Assembly (NCBI GenBank): GCA_002104935.1
Contig: MCGT01000046.1
Location: 85,021-149,020 of the forward strand
DNA: 64,000 nucleotides
Source of the DNA: Hesseltinella vesiculosa
Lineage: Eukaryota; Mucoromycota; Mucoromycetes; Mucorales; Cunninghamellaceae
Reading direction: 5' to 3'
The notes beneath the pieces are model-generated. The model saw only the letters and a program-made list of their open reading frames with translations, did not search any database and was not told the origin of the DNA. Each line of letters begins with the position of its first letter. The first letter of the stretch is position 1. The position numbers and the translations under genes are program-made. Shown here piece by piece: positions 32,912 to 45,647 of this stretch.

Positions 32912-34876
32912 TTACACAGCTTCATCGTCTTCGAAGAATTTTTCAGATACGATGTATTGATCGGCGGGTCGATAGAGGCGTTTGATGCAGGCAATGGTGG
33001 AGGGGATGGTCATGAACATCCAGGCAGCGATAGGCAGGGAGATGTAATCAAAGACGTTCTTCCAAGTGCGAGAGTCGGTGCGAGCCTTGTGGTACATTTC
33101 TCGGTCGACAAAGCGATGCAGGTTTTCGTAAATGGCCAAGGTACCAAACAAAGGAAGAGGCAAGAAGACGGTGATGATCTTGACAATGTTCCACAAGGTG
33201 GCGTAAAAGTCCGAGGTGAGGATAGGGTTGTCGGCAGGCTCGATGATGGCAACCATAGGGTGGGGAGGGAATAAGATGAATTGGGTCAGAGGCACAGCAG
33301 CAAACATCAACCAGCCAGAAGTGCAAGGAATCATGTGGGCTTCGAGCACCTTGATGCACATCAGCAGCTTGTCGAACCAAAAGGTGGGCGAGGCATACAG
33401 GCTGGCTTTTTTGTCATGTTGCAGGAGGACGCCTTGTTTGCCATTGGGCAGGTCCTTGATGCCGGCAGCGCTGCGCAGACAATAGGACACGTCGGCCACA
33501 CCGTTGTAATGGCGTTTGGCCTGAACATAACGAGCATACATATTGGACATGTAGCCATTGGTTTGAACGTTGGTCAAGTTGATGGGGACAAAGATAGGAG
33601 CACAGCGGGCCAAGCCGTCGGTCTTGAAGAAACACTTCAGCATCATATGCATGTCTTCACCCACGGAGTCGGCGTCGGTATCCCAGTATCCTACACGCTC
33701 GGCGAGGACCATGGACAGAGAATAGGTTGAGCAAGGGAAAGCAATGCCACGGCTGTTGCTGAGGTTAGACATGACCATGGCAGACCAAGTGATGTCGGTC
33801 ATTCGAACGGCGGCAGGCACTTCGTGAGCGTTTCTTGAGAAGAAAATGGGAGGAGCAAACAACAAAAAGTAAGGGTCTTCGGCTTGATTGAATGATCTTT
33901 CAACCTGCACAAAACCAAAAAAAAAAAAAAAGGTTAAGCACACGTTTTTTTTTTTTTAGCTTTTTTTTTTTTTTTTTTACCTCTTTGATGTACAGTTCCG
34001 AAATGGAGGAATCGGAATCGGAGACGGTCAAGATCACACGACGACGATCTACACCATGTTGAATCAATTCAGCACAACCAGAACGAGCAGCCCAGGCAAC
34101 GTTGGAGCCTTTGCCACGGGATTCACCAGGGATATCTGAAGGATGGGCAGTGATGATGAAGTGCAAAAAACTATCCTTGAAGTAATTAGCGAGGTTGGCA
34201 GCCTTGGCTTCATGACCAGTTTCAGAGGCTTCCATAGCAAGGATGATGATGTAGTTGGTTTGAGCATTTCTTAAAAAAAAAAAAGGTTAGGGAATCGTAC
34301 GGTTACATTTCAGGAGAAAGGAGGCGGGAAAAAAGGCGAGGGGCCCGCGCAGAAAAAAAAAAAAAAGGAGATAGGGCACAGATGGGAACAGAGACAATGG
34401 AACTAAAACAAGGATGCAGGTTCTTACCTATGGTTTGCAAGGCGCTTGATGGTATCCCTTAAGAGAGCTTCAGGTTCCGCATAGTTCGGCACGATAAAGG
34501 CATGGAAGAAATGGCCATCATCATAAAGGTTTAAGCTTGTTTCCATATCATCAAGGCGTTCATCTTCTTCGTGGGTGGGATAACGTTCACGAGTGGGAGT
34601 GGGAGATGGTGAGGCAGGTGTGGAAGCATTAGGGGTCTTGTCTTGGTTGCGTTCGTTTTGGTTCCATCGGATAATCGTTTTCTTGATTCGACTAGCAGTG
34701 ATCCAGAACTTGAAGACGTGATTGATTTGTGAGTAGAGGAAGCTGGTAAAGTAGACCAACAAAAACATCAGGTAAAAACGAGGTATCAATAAAGGTCCCA
34801 AAGGTAGAAGTAGAATAGACACAATAGCTGCCATGGGGGCCACCAGTTCAAATGGATATGTCAACAATGAGGGCAT
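32912..34876 (-). CDS. Membrane glycosyltransferase, GT2-like
   Basis: 576 aa, exons 34428-34876, 33981-34269 and 32912-33904 on the minus strand. Two hydrophobic N-terminal segments (about residues 8-50), then a GT-A domain with the sugar-nucleotide DxD motif SDSDS (233-237), the acceptor-site VGEDMHM (E329, D330) and several C-terminal membrane spans (about 400-560). The expected processive-synthase motif QxxRW reads Q374-AKRH, with His for Trp. The layout resembles chitin/hyaluronan-type synthases, but the product cannot be told. The start at 34876 is the first ATG of the frame. Divergent to the rhodanese gene. Confidence 0.83.
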
Positions 34877-35679
34877 CTTTTTCAAGTTTTTCTTAAAACA
34901 ATGTCAATGGGGTAAAATACTATAATCAGGGGTTTAAAAAAAACCAACGCTATCAAAAACAGACCTTGTTGGATGAAGTGAAAAAAAGGTACAAAATGGA
35001 AATTAACTAAATGGTAATGATATGTGTATTAAAATAAAAAGAAAAAGGTAGTCAAAGTGAAAGAAGCCTTTTTACAAGTCTAAAAGGAAAATAAAGGGGG
35101 AGGGGGAAGCCAACAAGGAAAACAAAGAGGAAAAAGAGAAAGAAAAAGAATCCTTGGCACCTTGTGTTTTTTTTTTTTTTTTTTGTTGTTGCCATGAGGA
35201 TTGGGGCTCCGCCAAAAAAAGGCTGATCACCGAAGCAGATGGATGTGACACAACCACGGCAACTCCTCCCCTTCCCCCCCAAGCGTGTACGAACAATCGT
35301 TTCTAGACCAATAAAAATTTCCATGACAAATTAAAAAAGATGGTGTTCTTTAAGCCATGAAACATTTGTAACCCATCTCTCCACATGAAATTTTTTTTTT
35401 TTGACTCTGCATATCGCCCATTTTTTTGCCTGCATGTGACTTGCTTTCCGCTTGTCTTTTTACCATGCAGTTCATCTTAGGGATCGCTTTCTCTTATGGT
35501 GTCTTTTTTAGTTCTTTATCAGTTGTTCGAACCGGCGCAAAAATGGCTCATTGTCGATCCAATAGATCAAATTTGCTGAGCTCAACCTCATGTTGGACCT
35601 AAAAAAGATCGCGAGTGACTGGGTGCTTATTTTTCTTGCGGTTTGTTATTTTTCACCTATCCATTTTTAGAACCGACTC

Positions 35680-35712
<33 letters not shown>

Positions 35713-35725
35713 CTTACCTTGAACA
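34877..35725. other. Divergent intergenic region GT2 / rhodanese
   Basis: About 850 bp with A/T homopolymers, including a run of more than 20 T ending about 20 bp before the rhodanese start. No gene recognised. Confidence 0.55.
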
Positions 35726-36300
35726 ATGTCATTCAGTGCACCTTTTGTTGACAGTGAAGAACTAGCTGCTTTGGTCCGAGATAAAAGTAAAGTGAGTGGT
35801 CAAGATTACCTTGTCATTGATGTCCGTGGCGATGATTTTGAGGTAAAATAGTATAATAATAATACGGAGGTGTCCACGAGGTTATCTCATTTTTTTTTTT
35901 TTTTTTTTACTCATAGGGGGGTCATATTCCAGGTGTTGTGAATATTCCTGCTTCAAAATTGATGGACTCAGCATCCGATGTGATCCAAAAATATTCAAAA
36001 GTCCCCGTTGTGTATTTCCATTGTGCTCTTTCTCAAGTCAGAGGTAAAATTTTGAATGAAATGGACCAGCAAAATAGGGATGTTTTGAGTTTTTCTTGTG
36101 GGGAAAAAACTGAATTTTTTGTCATAGGACCAAAATGTGCTAGGATCTATAATGAATACAAGGCATTGCAAGGCATTGAAGATGAGCAGCAGGTCAAGGT
36201 GTTACGCGGTGGGTTTGAAGGGTGGCAAGAAAAATATCGAAATCAGAAGGATCTCCTAGAAGACTATGATGAAGAACGATGGGACAATGGTTTTCTTTGA
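35726..36300 (+). CDS. Cdc25/Arr2-type rhodanese phosphatase or arsenate reductase
   Basis: 138 aa, exons 35726-35842, 35917-36043 and 36128-36300. A single rhodanese domain: VIDVRGDDFEGGHIPGVVNI, then the active-site loop HCALSQVRGPKCA with nucleophile C75, and LRGGFEGWQ. The loop is that of small fungal Ych1/Ibp1 and Arr2 proteins, which act as tyrosine phosphatases or arsenate reductases (family knowledge). Sequence alone does not separate these roles. The last intron splits the active-site loop directly after the Arg codon. Confidence 0.88.
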
Positions 36301-37852
36301 AAAATGCTTTGCATGATACCCAGTAGAATCTCACATGTTTGTTGCTGTGCAAAATGTGCCAATAAATACCAAATTCTTCCGAATTAGGAACGAGGATCGG
36401 TGGGTTCATGCAAACTTTTTTGTGAGGACGGCAATGTGACCATTTCCGAATCTTGTCATGTTTGCCGTCATCATTTTGCAGTCTTGTTTTTCTGTCATTC
36501 CAGTCCGCCTTTGCAGTTTTCTTTTTGTCCAAGTTTTTTGATTTCTCAAAGAGAAATTTTTTTATTGTAACCTCAAACAAAAAGCCAGCCCACTTGTTGG
36601 ACCTTCTCAAGGTGTCACAGCTCACCCCATCAAAGTTTCGTGCGACTGTAACACAATGCACTGCCCCGTCCTCAAAGTTCCAAAAGCATTCGATCCGGCG
36701 TCCGTTTCCAAACCCAACATGCGTATCCGCACAAACATGGTTAAAAAAACCCGCCACCTCAAATGGCTTTCGGCCTGGGAACTCGATCCTTTTTATTTAT
36801 CCATGAACCTGTTTATGTGCCACGAAACCGTTGGCGCTTTTCACTGAGAAAATCCCACTTTTTGAACAGTGATGTCAATTTTTTTTAACATTCATGTTCC
36901 ATCGGTGTGCACCTCCTTGATTTTTCCAGTTTTATTTTGATGTCATCTGTCAGTTGCTCATCACATGAGGCTAACTTTCTTCATTGAAATGTGCCTGGTC
37001 TTTGTCTTTTTCATTGGATAAATCAGCATCCCGCTTTTTATCCTTTCTACTTCCTCCGTCTTGAGCTTAATTTCAAGGGCAATCAATTTATCCGTTGCCT
37101 TCCATCACGGAACAAAGTCTTCCCCGTCACTTTTTAGGCCACACTGGGGAAAAAAACTGACCACTGAGAATCAAGTGAGCACGTTGCTGCCCAATGTTTG
37201 CTTCATGCAGCCATTTCAAAACAAGGACACGTTCAAAATGAGATCCAACCTGCGTCTTTCGCAATGCAGCCACAACTTGAGCAAAAAAAAAAAAAAATGC
37301 GAAGGCTTTCGTTCTCTTTCGACAAGAAAGCTCAATCAGGTTTGGCCCTCAATAATTTTGTAGTAATCTTGAAAGCATCCAGCAAGGAACATTCATGATG
37401 ACCTCGAAGGACATCGGTAAACTTGATGAAACGAAGCCTAGCTAGGAGCAAACGTGCATACAATCAATGCAGCTGTAGTTCATTGGCTACCTACTTTTTT
37501 TTTTTTTACAATTCATGGATCCTGCTTTTACTGTATTTTTGGTGGGAGGACACCTTTCTGATTGGCTGCAAACGGCAGCAATAAGTGATGATCTTCACGA
37601 CAGCTGTGCACTGCGCCTGCAGTATTGCCATGCCTTGTACTTGATTGGTCAGCGTGAAGGGATCCAGTTGCCCCTGTTTTTTTCCGATGATGCCTCATCT
37701 GAACGGCTAGGCATGTCAGGCAGTAACGGACACTTTCATGACCAAAGGCCCAGACGCTACATCCAAGCTGAGAGCTGCTCATGGATAAAAATAATATTTA
37801 CTTAAAAAGTGGGGTTTGAGTATAGGGTAAGAAAAAGGATAGGGGGGAGGGA
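36301..37852. other. Gene-free convergent gap
   Basis: About 1.55 kb between convergent genes. Several open frames exist on both strands, but none has a recognisable motif, splice pattern or codon pattern. No repeat or RNA gene recognised. Confidence 0.55.
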
Positions 37853-39382
37853 TCAAGGGTTCCAGGGATCATCGGCAACTTGCGAGAGCGTTTCAATATC
37901 ACCTTGCTCATTGACAACGACAATGTCTTCCAATCGAATGCCAAATTCATGGGGAACATAGACACCAGGCTCGACAGAAAAGGTGAAGCCTGGCAGCAAA
38001 TGACAATCGACATTGCCTTGGTTCATATAAGGATCTTCATGCATTTCCAAACCAATGCCGTGGCCAAGTCGATGGGTGAAGTAGGGGCCAAAACCGGCGT
38101 TTTCAATGATATGGCGTGCTGTTAAATCCACTTGCGCACAGCTGTTTCCTTTTTTCATCGTGTCGATGACGGCTTGCTGAGCATTTTTGACCGATTGCCA
38201 GGCATCCAGCAGCGTCTGGTTGGTCTTGATCGTGTGGTCAGCGTCACCAGCAGCGAAAAAGGTGCGCGTCAAATCCGATTGGTAACCATAGAAGCTGCCA
38301 CCAGTGTCAATAAGGATCAGGCTGCCGGGCTGAACAACGTTTTCATGGGCTGGGTTGCCGTGAGGGAGCGCAGCATTCTCATCCACTAGCGCAACCACCC
38401 ATGTTTCTTCGAGACCGCCGTGAGCCAAAGCTTCAGTCATCATGGCTGCCACCTCCGACTCTTTTAATCCAGGCTTGACATAAGGGTGGACTTTCTGTAC
38501 CGCAAAGTGGGTCACCCGGGCTGCACAGCGCATCAGATCAACTTCCACAGGTGTTTTGACCATGCGCAATTGCTGGATCGCCTGCGAAGCAACGGCAGTT
38601 GCCAGAGAGCTCGAGGCTGGGATCGCGTCGCTGATCCCTTTTGCAACAAAGAGGCGAGTGGTGGCTTCCACGTAGACCTTGGTTTTGCTCTGCCCAGCGC
38701 GGCGCTGCTTGCTTTCGAGGACGCTGAGGATGGTTTCGTAGGGTGACTCGTGTTCGATCCAGGTCACCACTTCCACGGGCACATCTGAGGGCAGCTTTGC
38801 CTTGATCAGTTGCTCTTGAGCGCGGGTAGCTTCAAACATAGGCGTGACAATGGTCATGGCTACCCCCGTAGCGCTGGTGTCGTCCAAGCTGTAGATGATG
38901 ACAAACGGTCTTTCTGTGCGACTCCAGCCGATGTTGGCAAAGTACAGCATGGTGGCCGAGGGCTCCATAACATAGGCAAAGGCGTCGTCATCGTTTTGAA
39001 GCGTGCGAGCCAAGTTTTCATGACGCTTGACAAAGTCTTGGGGTGCAACCATGTGAATGTTATCGGCGCAGTGCTGTGAATAGGTGCGAATGGCGTGCAT
39101 GTCCTTGTTCCAGTTTTGGCTAACATCCTTTGGATCATTTTGAAGGAGCATTTGCAATAGCCATACACCTCCAATCAAAGTAATCAACAATCCAATGACG
39201 GTGAGGACTCGAACCAGCTGTCGAAAAAGCCGTGAGTTTACATTTACTTCTGCTGTTGCCGTCCGCTCAGAGATGATTCTATATTATCTGTTTTCTTTTC
39301 TTACCATTGTCTTTTGCGTCAAGCGATTCCAATGATTTTTCTTGGGACCATTGTGCGTTAATAAAGGCACTGCTTCATTCAT
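37853..39382 (-). CDS. Membrane-anchored M24 metallopeptidase (Xaa-Pro dipeptidase-like)
   Basis: 480 aa in two exons on the minus strand: 39305-39382 (26 codons) and 37853-39217. A hydrophobic segment at about residues 28-47 (VLTVIGLLITLIGGVWLLQM) predicts a type II membrane anchor. Then come a creatinase-like N-domain and a pita-bread peptidase with all five metal ligands: D330 (LIDTGG), D341 (SDLTRT), H412 (HRLGHGIG), E442 (VEPGVY) and E456 (RLED). It should cleave X-Pro dipeptides or N-terminal X-Pro bonds. Most fungal prolidases are soluble, so the anchor is notable. Convergent gap on its left; CSC1 on its right. Confidence 0.9.
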
Positions 39383-39856
39383 GGTGAATTTCAGTACTTA
39401 AGAAGCCAGTAAAAAAAAAGGGAAGTTTAGAAAAAATCACACGCTTTTTTTTTTTAAACCGCCTATTTTGTTTTTTCCTCCGCCACGCAATTGTCAGTTT
39501 GGTCGTGTGTGTTTTAGCCTGTTCACATTTCATCTAGTGGCAGTTCGAAATCCTGAAGATTGTCTAGGATTTGGATTTCTATTGAGTTATTCTGAAAGTT
39601 GTGCTGTTACTGTAATATTATGCTCGGTCAGTCTTGAGTATGTGATCTGGCCAGACCTTGCTTACTGGCAAAAGCTTTTTTTTTTCTTTGACAGTGAATC
39701 CAAAAGTAATACAAAGTTTTCTGAATAGTCTTCACTGACCAACCCGAAATTTTCAGTAACATTATCATTGATTATTTATTTCACCTAACCATCCGTCTAA
39801 TTAGCTTAAAAGTGCTGCGCAGCATTTTTTTTTTTTTGAAAAGGGAAGCCCAAGAA

Positions 39857-42800
39857 TCAAAGATTTGGAGGATCATCGTGCAGATAGGTTAAGGTTTGAC
39901 GAACCCTTTGGTGATCGTCAGGATCGGCGTGGATATTGTAGGGCATCTGCGAGGACGTGCGGATGAATTCGGTATTACTGCGCTGGAGGAGGTGGGGATG
40001 TTGTCCTGCAGCACCAGGTTGCAGGGTGGTTGATCTGGTCAATGAATGAGGTGGCTGTTCAATACGGCTTTGGCGCCATTGATCCATGTGTCGGATCCAA
40101 TTGCCCTGGCGCTCGAGATTCCTTGAGGCTGCGAGGGAATGACGGCGGCGGCGAGTGGACGGCGAATACGGCGTACTGGCTTCTACCTGGGGCAGATGCT
40201 GAGCAGCCCGAGACCGGTTGGGTAGCCGGGGCTGGGAAGGTCGTCGAAGCAAAGCGGCCATGGAGTCCTGGCGTGCAGGAGGGGCAATGCGTGTGGTGTG
40301 AGCACGGTGGAGCTCGTTGACAGGGAAATCGTTGTCATCAGATGAAGGAGGTGGGAGAGGAACAGCAAACATGACATGCAAACTTGGCGCAGAATGGCGG
40401 CGGGATCGTCTAGGCAAGGTGGAAGTGGGCGAGGCAGGATGGGGTGGAGGGTCCATCAGCGAAAGCTCGGATGGAAGGCCATCATACAGATCCACCAGCT
40501 GAGAAATAATGCCCTTTCTTTCCATAGGCTGCCAGTCGACCGAGGACGAGTCACTTGGTCGGCGGGCATGATAGTCCCCTCGTTGCGCCTGGCCATGGTA
40601 CGCATCAGCTGCGTCTGCAAAGGGGTTATCTTGTTCTTCTACTTGAACCCGTTCATCAAAGGCACACCAGGGACGCTCATTGTTGTTGAACCCAGTCTTG
40701 GCAAGCGCATTGTCTTTTTCATCCATGGTATCGTCATCCGATAGGTCGTCGAAATCGAGCAGGCCATCGTCGTTCAATTCTTCCTCGTTCAACGCGCAGA
40801 AGTCAATGCCGATATCATCGCTAATATGCAAATGATGGGAGTTGCTTGTGCTAACAACCTTGGTTTCCAAGCATATATCGCCAGCCCGTGACATATACGC
40901 TGGCGTGCTATGGACTTGCTGTGGCTGATGATAAACCATGGGCAGCAAGTGCTTGACATCGTCATGGACCGTGGGGCGTGCAAGCTTGTGGAAGACAGCA
41001 GGATCTCTGAACCTGTTCTTCAACGACGATACCTTGACTTGGGCAGTCTCCAGTTGAGGACGACGTGCAGGCTGGTCATCAAACGGCGAGCTGGAAGGCG
41101 AGGGTTGAAGGGCTGCAGGTACGCCATATTCAAGCCAAGTGTGTTCATCCTTGATGATGTCAAGGTCAGAGAGGCGCTTGCGAGAGAACCACAGAAAGGC
41201 AAGCGTCAGAAACGGCAAGGGGATCAGGCAGTAGGCTTGGAGGTTCCCGCCTTTGAGATGCAGCATAATGATCATGATGATATGGAACAAGATCATGCCA
41301 AAGCCAAAGGAGTAAAAGAGCACTGGCCACATTTTGCCCCCGCTTTCCATCTTGGTCACATAGATATACATCAAGGTGTACTTGTACACCATGGAGGCAA
41401 TGGAAAAGTAGAGCAAGGTAAATGGTAGGATAAGGGGTGCCATGACGGAGTACAACAGAGCAATGGTGAAGAAAAAGACGAGGATACTGTAAGCTTGTGC
41501 GTAGTCAAAGGGAGGAGGCTGCGAGTATTCGTGCAGCTGCCGAGGTGATGGGCGGGTAAGCCATTTCTTGATGAGAAGTGTAACGAGAGGAACCAGCTGG
41601 CAAAGCTCCATGGTCAGGCCCAGGCCGTGAGTGCAAACATAGTTGATCCAAAAGGTAGACACATCCGAGATGTTTTGGGCCACTTGCACAATGTACTGCT
41701 CAAGATTGTCGCTACCTGGAGGTAACGAGCCGTCTTGAATGAGCGCCCGCACTTGTCCAAAGATGCCAACAAACAGGTTGACCAAGGTAAAGACGAGCAG
41801 GTTATTGAAAATGAAAAAAATATAGAGCTTGAGGTACACTTTTCCGTCGACAGTAGTATGGGTGCGGTAGCCTTGCTGCTTGGAGATGAAACGGAAGAGC
41901 AAAGGCAGAAGCATAAAAAACAAGGCCATGACGATGGGCGAGAGCCAGGACTGGATGATGCCCATCAAGGGTTGGTGACTAGAAATAAAGTCGTTTGCGT
42001 TGGGTAAGAAACGGATGATGTTGACGATGTTGGAGGTAGCAGACAGAGCACCGATGGGAAGCATCCACGCGAAGACAAACACCCAGTACACGGTGCGGCC
42101 AGCCCAGCGTTTGATGCGACGCGCCGCAGGCTCAAGGCCCAAGTTGGCCCAAATCAAATCGTGCGGATCAGGTGATGGGCGGGCGTCGATCAAACTATCG
42201 TCGCTGTGTTGTTGGTGTTTGTGCATGCTGTTCAGGGCCGAGATAGCGCCTTGGGCTTGCTTGATCTTATCGAAAGACACCCAACCAAAGTGTCCGGGCT
42301 GGTCGTCTTTGGTGTCGTGGGAACGTGTTTTCCCGTTGCCACGCGAATGACCACGACGGAGGGTATTGATCTCTTGCTCGATGTCGCGGACTTGCTTTGT
42401 GTAATACTCAATCACATCGACTTTTTGGCCACCGATGCCCAGGAATCCACCAATCCTCATGGTTGGCCGCTGCTTCATCTTTTTGCCGTCTAGGCCAGAA
42501 TTGAAAAAATGTGAGCCGATCGATCATCTTCAGGTGGGTGACCATGTCCTCATGTTACCATTTAAATAGGATGCTAGCGCAATTTCCAAATGCCGGACGG
42601 CAAGCTGATGTTCTTCATAAAGGTCTGTTAATTTGCTGTTGACGCGGCCCAAGAGACATTCTTTATAGGAGAAACCGAGCTGGATCAAGAGCTGGGCCCA
42701 GTCCTCCATGTCCTTGTCAGTGCGGATGGATTTCGGCAAGTGGCTGATCAGGATAGTCTTTGCATTGTCGTCTGTCTGTGTTCGAAAGTAGCGTTCACGA

Positions 42801-43516
42801 AGGCGTCGGTATTGATTGGTGAACCAAAACAAGGCGAAGATCAGGACCAGGGAAAAAAACCAAGTGGCAGCAAAAGGTGCCCAGTACCAGAGAAGATTTG
42901 GGTTCGTCACGAGTTTTCCATTAGCATAGTTGATTCCCGAGATGGAGAGGAATTCAATCCCGGGAGAAGGCGGCCAGACACTAAAGCCATGTTTCAATGT
43001 TGAATAAGAATGAAGAAGAATAAAGAAGCCGCGACTTCTTTTTTTTCTTTTTTTTTTTTTTTTTTTTTACCTAGTGTTCATGGTGGCAACGATATTTACA
43101 GGCACCAAGGCTCCTAAGCCAATGATGGTCATGATCCATAGTAAAGTGCGAATTAAGCGTAGGAATTTGATGAATAGTACGGCGTCGTAACCTACGCGGG
43201 GTAAGAGGTAGTCGTCTCTGACAGTCCACAATGGTTTGATCCAAGAATACCATTGTTGGCTGAGTGTCGGGGGTCGAGCGCTTGCAGAAAAAAAAATGAA
43301 TTCTGATTGTTCTCTTTTCATGTGCCCCTACCTTTCATCAGAATATTTTGACTTGGGGGCATAGATCAGGATATTACGAGGCCGTAGAAGGCAAAAGCCC
43401 ACCATCACGGCAATAGCAATTGCCAAATTCAGGCCAATTTGCGTGGCCATGGCTTTGATGTTGAGCTCAGAATCCTGACTTTTTTGATCCTGAAAGGATA
43501 CATAGATCCCACCCAT
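39857..43516 (-). CDS. CSC1: Calcium-permeable stress-gated cation channel, CSC1/OSCA/TMEM63 family
   Basis: 1,149 aa, exons on the minus strand 43332-43516, 43071-43280, 42559-42980 and 39857-42489. N-terminal spans (LNLAIAIAVMVGFCLL and LLWIMTIIGLGALVPVNIVA). The cytosolic PHM7-type domain contains TILISHLPKSIRTDKDMEDW and GWVSFDKIKQAQ. The 7-TM core runs from about residue 390 to 720 (ANLGLEPAARRIKRWAGRTV, FIFNNLLVFTLVNLF, YCLIPLPFLTLAFLWF). A disordered Ser/Pro/Arg-rich tail of about 400 residues follows, longer than in yeast Csc1, with acidic DFDDLSDDDTMDEKDN. The start is the first ATG before the first span. Ion selectivity is inferred from family. Confidence 0.92.
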
Positions 43517-44393
43517 GATTAAAAAAACAGTCCAGAAAATAAAAAGGAGAGAAGAAGAAAGAAAAAAGGACGTCCAGGTAATCTATTTTTTAATTACTGC
43601 GCTGTCTTATTTTGGACGTAGCGATGGTTACGCAACGGCAAAAATGAAACTACCTCGCTGTCCTGACACTTCCAAACCCCACCATGTCAAAAAAATGTGC
43701 CATTGTTTGGAGCTAGTTTCTCTCATTAAACCAAAAGGGAGCCATTGTAGCATTGAATTGGCACTAATTTTATTCAATTTGATTGCTTTATGAAGCATGG
43801 CGGCCACAATGGTACAAAAATTAGCATGTCATTACTCTGTGTAACCTTCCCTCCCACCCTTGTTTCCTAATTGGAAAAGAAATCAGGGTCACCACTTTGA
43901 GCCTCTTTTTTTTTTTTTTTCCTGGTTGTCAAGGCTCTCTACCTTTTTAGCAACCGCCTTCCTAGCGCCAATGCTCGCTGTGGTTATGTAAGGAGTAGAT
44001 GTCAACGCATCTGAGAGTCGTTTTTTATCGACCAGAGTCGGCCCATTACCCGCGAAGCATGGTAATTTTGTTCGAAAATCAGGTCGGGACATTGAGAAAA
44101 GAGCTTTGTTGCCAAGCACAGAAGCTTGCTTGGGTCAGCTCCTGTACAGGTTAGGCCAAAAAAAAAAAAAAAAAAAAAAAAAGAAAACGAGTGTGACCAA
44201 TTTTGCTGATCATTAGAGGGAGGGCGTAATAGCATAGGTTGGCTGAAGATCGAGAGTGGCAATGCCATGGCCAGGCCATCTACAAAGTTGACCCAAAAGA
44301 AATGTGAAGCAAGGCTGTGGAAAGGGCGTTTTATTGATATCAGAGAAGGTCGTGTCTAAAAGAGGGAGGGCATGTATGTGGTGAGGTTCTTGC
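43517..44393. other. Intergenic upstream of CSC1
   Basis: About 880 bp between two minus-strand genes, with a T run at about 43907-43920 and an A run of over 20 at about 44158-44181. Short frames only; no gene recognised. Confidence 0.55.
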
Positions 44394-45647
44394 CTATAAA
44401 ATGCGATAAGAGCGATGTTCGATTTCTTGGATCACTTTGGATCGCAGTCCACGAATAAATGGCGACACTGGGAACTCGATTGCATTGCTATGATGAAGAA
44501 ATATGAGCACGCTTTGTCACGAGAAAACCCGGCTTCCGGCTTACCTTCCATCGTTGGTATATATCGTTTCGACCGGGAGCAGCAAACGAGAAGTGCTTGC
44601 CAGAAAGCAGCCTTCCCATTTCCCGGCGCGAGCATCCTGGTACGTTGGAAACACCCATTCAATGTCAATGGCATCTCGGCCGCAGATGCCCATGATGATT
44701 TTCATGACCGTCCCCAACAGCACATGTTCCAGCGAGGCACACTGAATAATATATTCAGACCGATCCAATTCATCCGAGCGCCGGCGACGGACCGCCATAA
44801 AATTGGACGACATGCCTTCGTAAATCTGGTTCTGGTCGTCTATCAGGATCACTTCGTTAACGTCATGAGCCTTGTCCTTTTCCAGCTGCAATCGGTCTCG
44901 CACCCATTGTGTGTCCTTGACAGATGGCATTGTTCGAGCCTTGTTGACCATCTGGATTTTTGCACGGTCCTCCGAAGGCTGATGAAGCTCGGTCACGTGA
45001 CTAGCAAAGCAAGGCTGTTGAGCCTAGCGAGTTTTTAGCAGTGAGTGTTGGTTGCCTCCATGGCTCTCCCTATTTGATGCTACCTGGTGATCATAAGTGA
45101 CCAAAACAACAGTTTTTGCTTCGGTCGCTTGAGGCTGGTGCTCATAAAAAGCAGACAAGCTTTGTCGCAGCAACGGGATCAGCTTTTCTTCAAAGGCGTC
45201 GCGGTCACGGAAGGATTCCAATTGATGGGCAACGTGGTCGGTTTCTTCTTCTTTCCCTGGTTCCGCAAACTTCATCAGCGAGACCGAGTTGACCACTCGC
45301 TTCATGTGTGCATCTAGCTCGACAATCGACTTGCGATTCACCGTGCGCATGCCCGTGTAAGCAGCTGCATGGATGAATAGTGGGGAAGAACAATAACAAT
45401 AAATGAATAAAAGGTCAGAGGCGCCCGTTGCCATGTCCAAGATTCCTACCTCGAGGGTAGCTGCAAATAAAGTCATTGAAGGATAAGGATGTTTCCTTGA
45501 TGGTATACTTGGCATTGGCCGAAGGCTCGCTGGCATTCACCTGTTCTACAACAACTTTTTTTTGTCGCACAGTGATCAAAAAAAAAAAAAAAAAAGGTGA
45601 GGGGCACTGAGGGCAAGGGCACGTTTCCACAGCTTACTTGAGGTCAT
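44394..45647 (-). CDS. Class IV aminotransferase-like protein
   Basis: 322 aa, five exons on the minus strand: 45638-45647 (only 10 nt, Met-Thr-Ser-), 45450-45554, 45084-45364, 44545-45023, 44394-44487. The fold-type IV PLP pattern is visible: SYPRAAYTGMRTVN with the early Arg, ARTMPSVKDTQWVRDR with the likely PLP-binding Lys, then VILIDDQNQIYEGMSSNFMA, the EG..SNF phosphate-binding segment. The family includes branched-chain and D-amino-acid aminotransferases and aminodeoxychorismate lyase. This divergent eukaryotic branch has no certain substrate. The first splice site is inferred from frame alone and is the weakest point. Divergent to the Ert1/AcuK gene. Confidence 0.8.

Noticed and set aside
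36194..36757. 188-codon open frame on the minus strand
   Set aside because: It lies antisense to the last exon of the rhodanese gene, has low-complexity composition and shows no motif.
37515..37805. Plus-strand frame of 96 codons after a T run
   Set aside because: No recognisable motif, no neighbouring exon in frame, and it ends in the 3' flank of the M24 gene.
43889..44268. Two minus-strand frames between CSC1 and the aminotransferase-like gene
   Set aside because: Low similarity to anything recognisable, broken by homopolymers, and no convincing splice joining.
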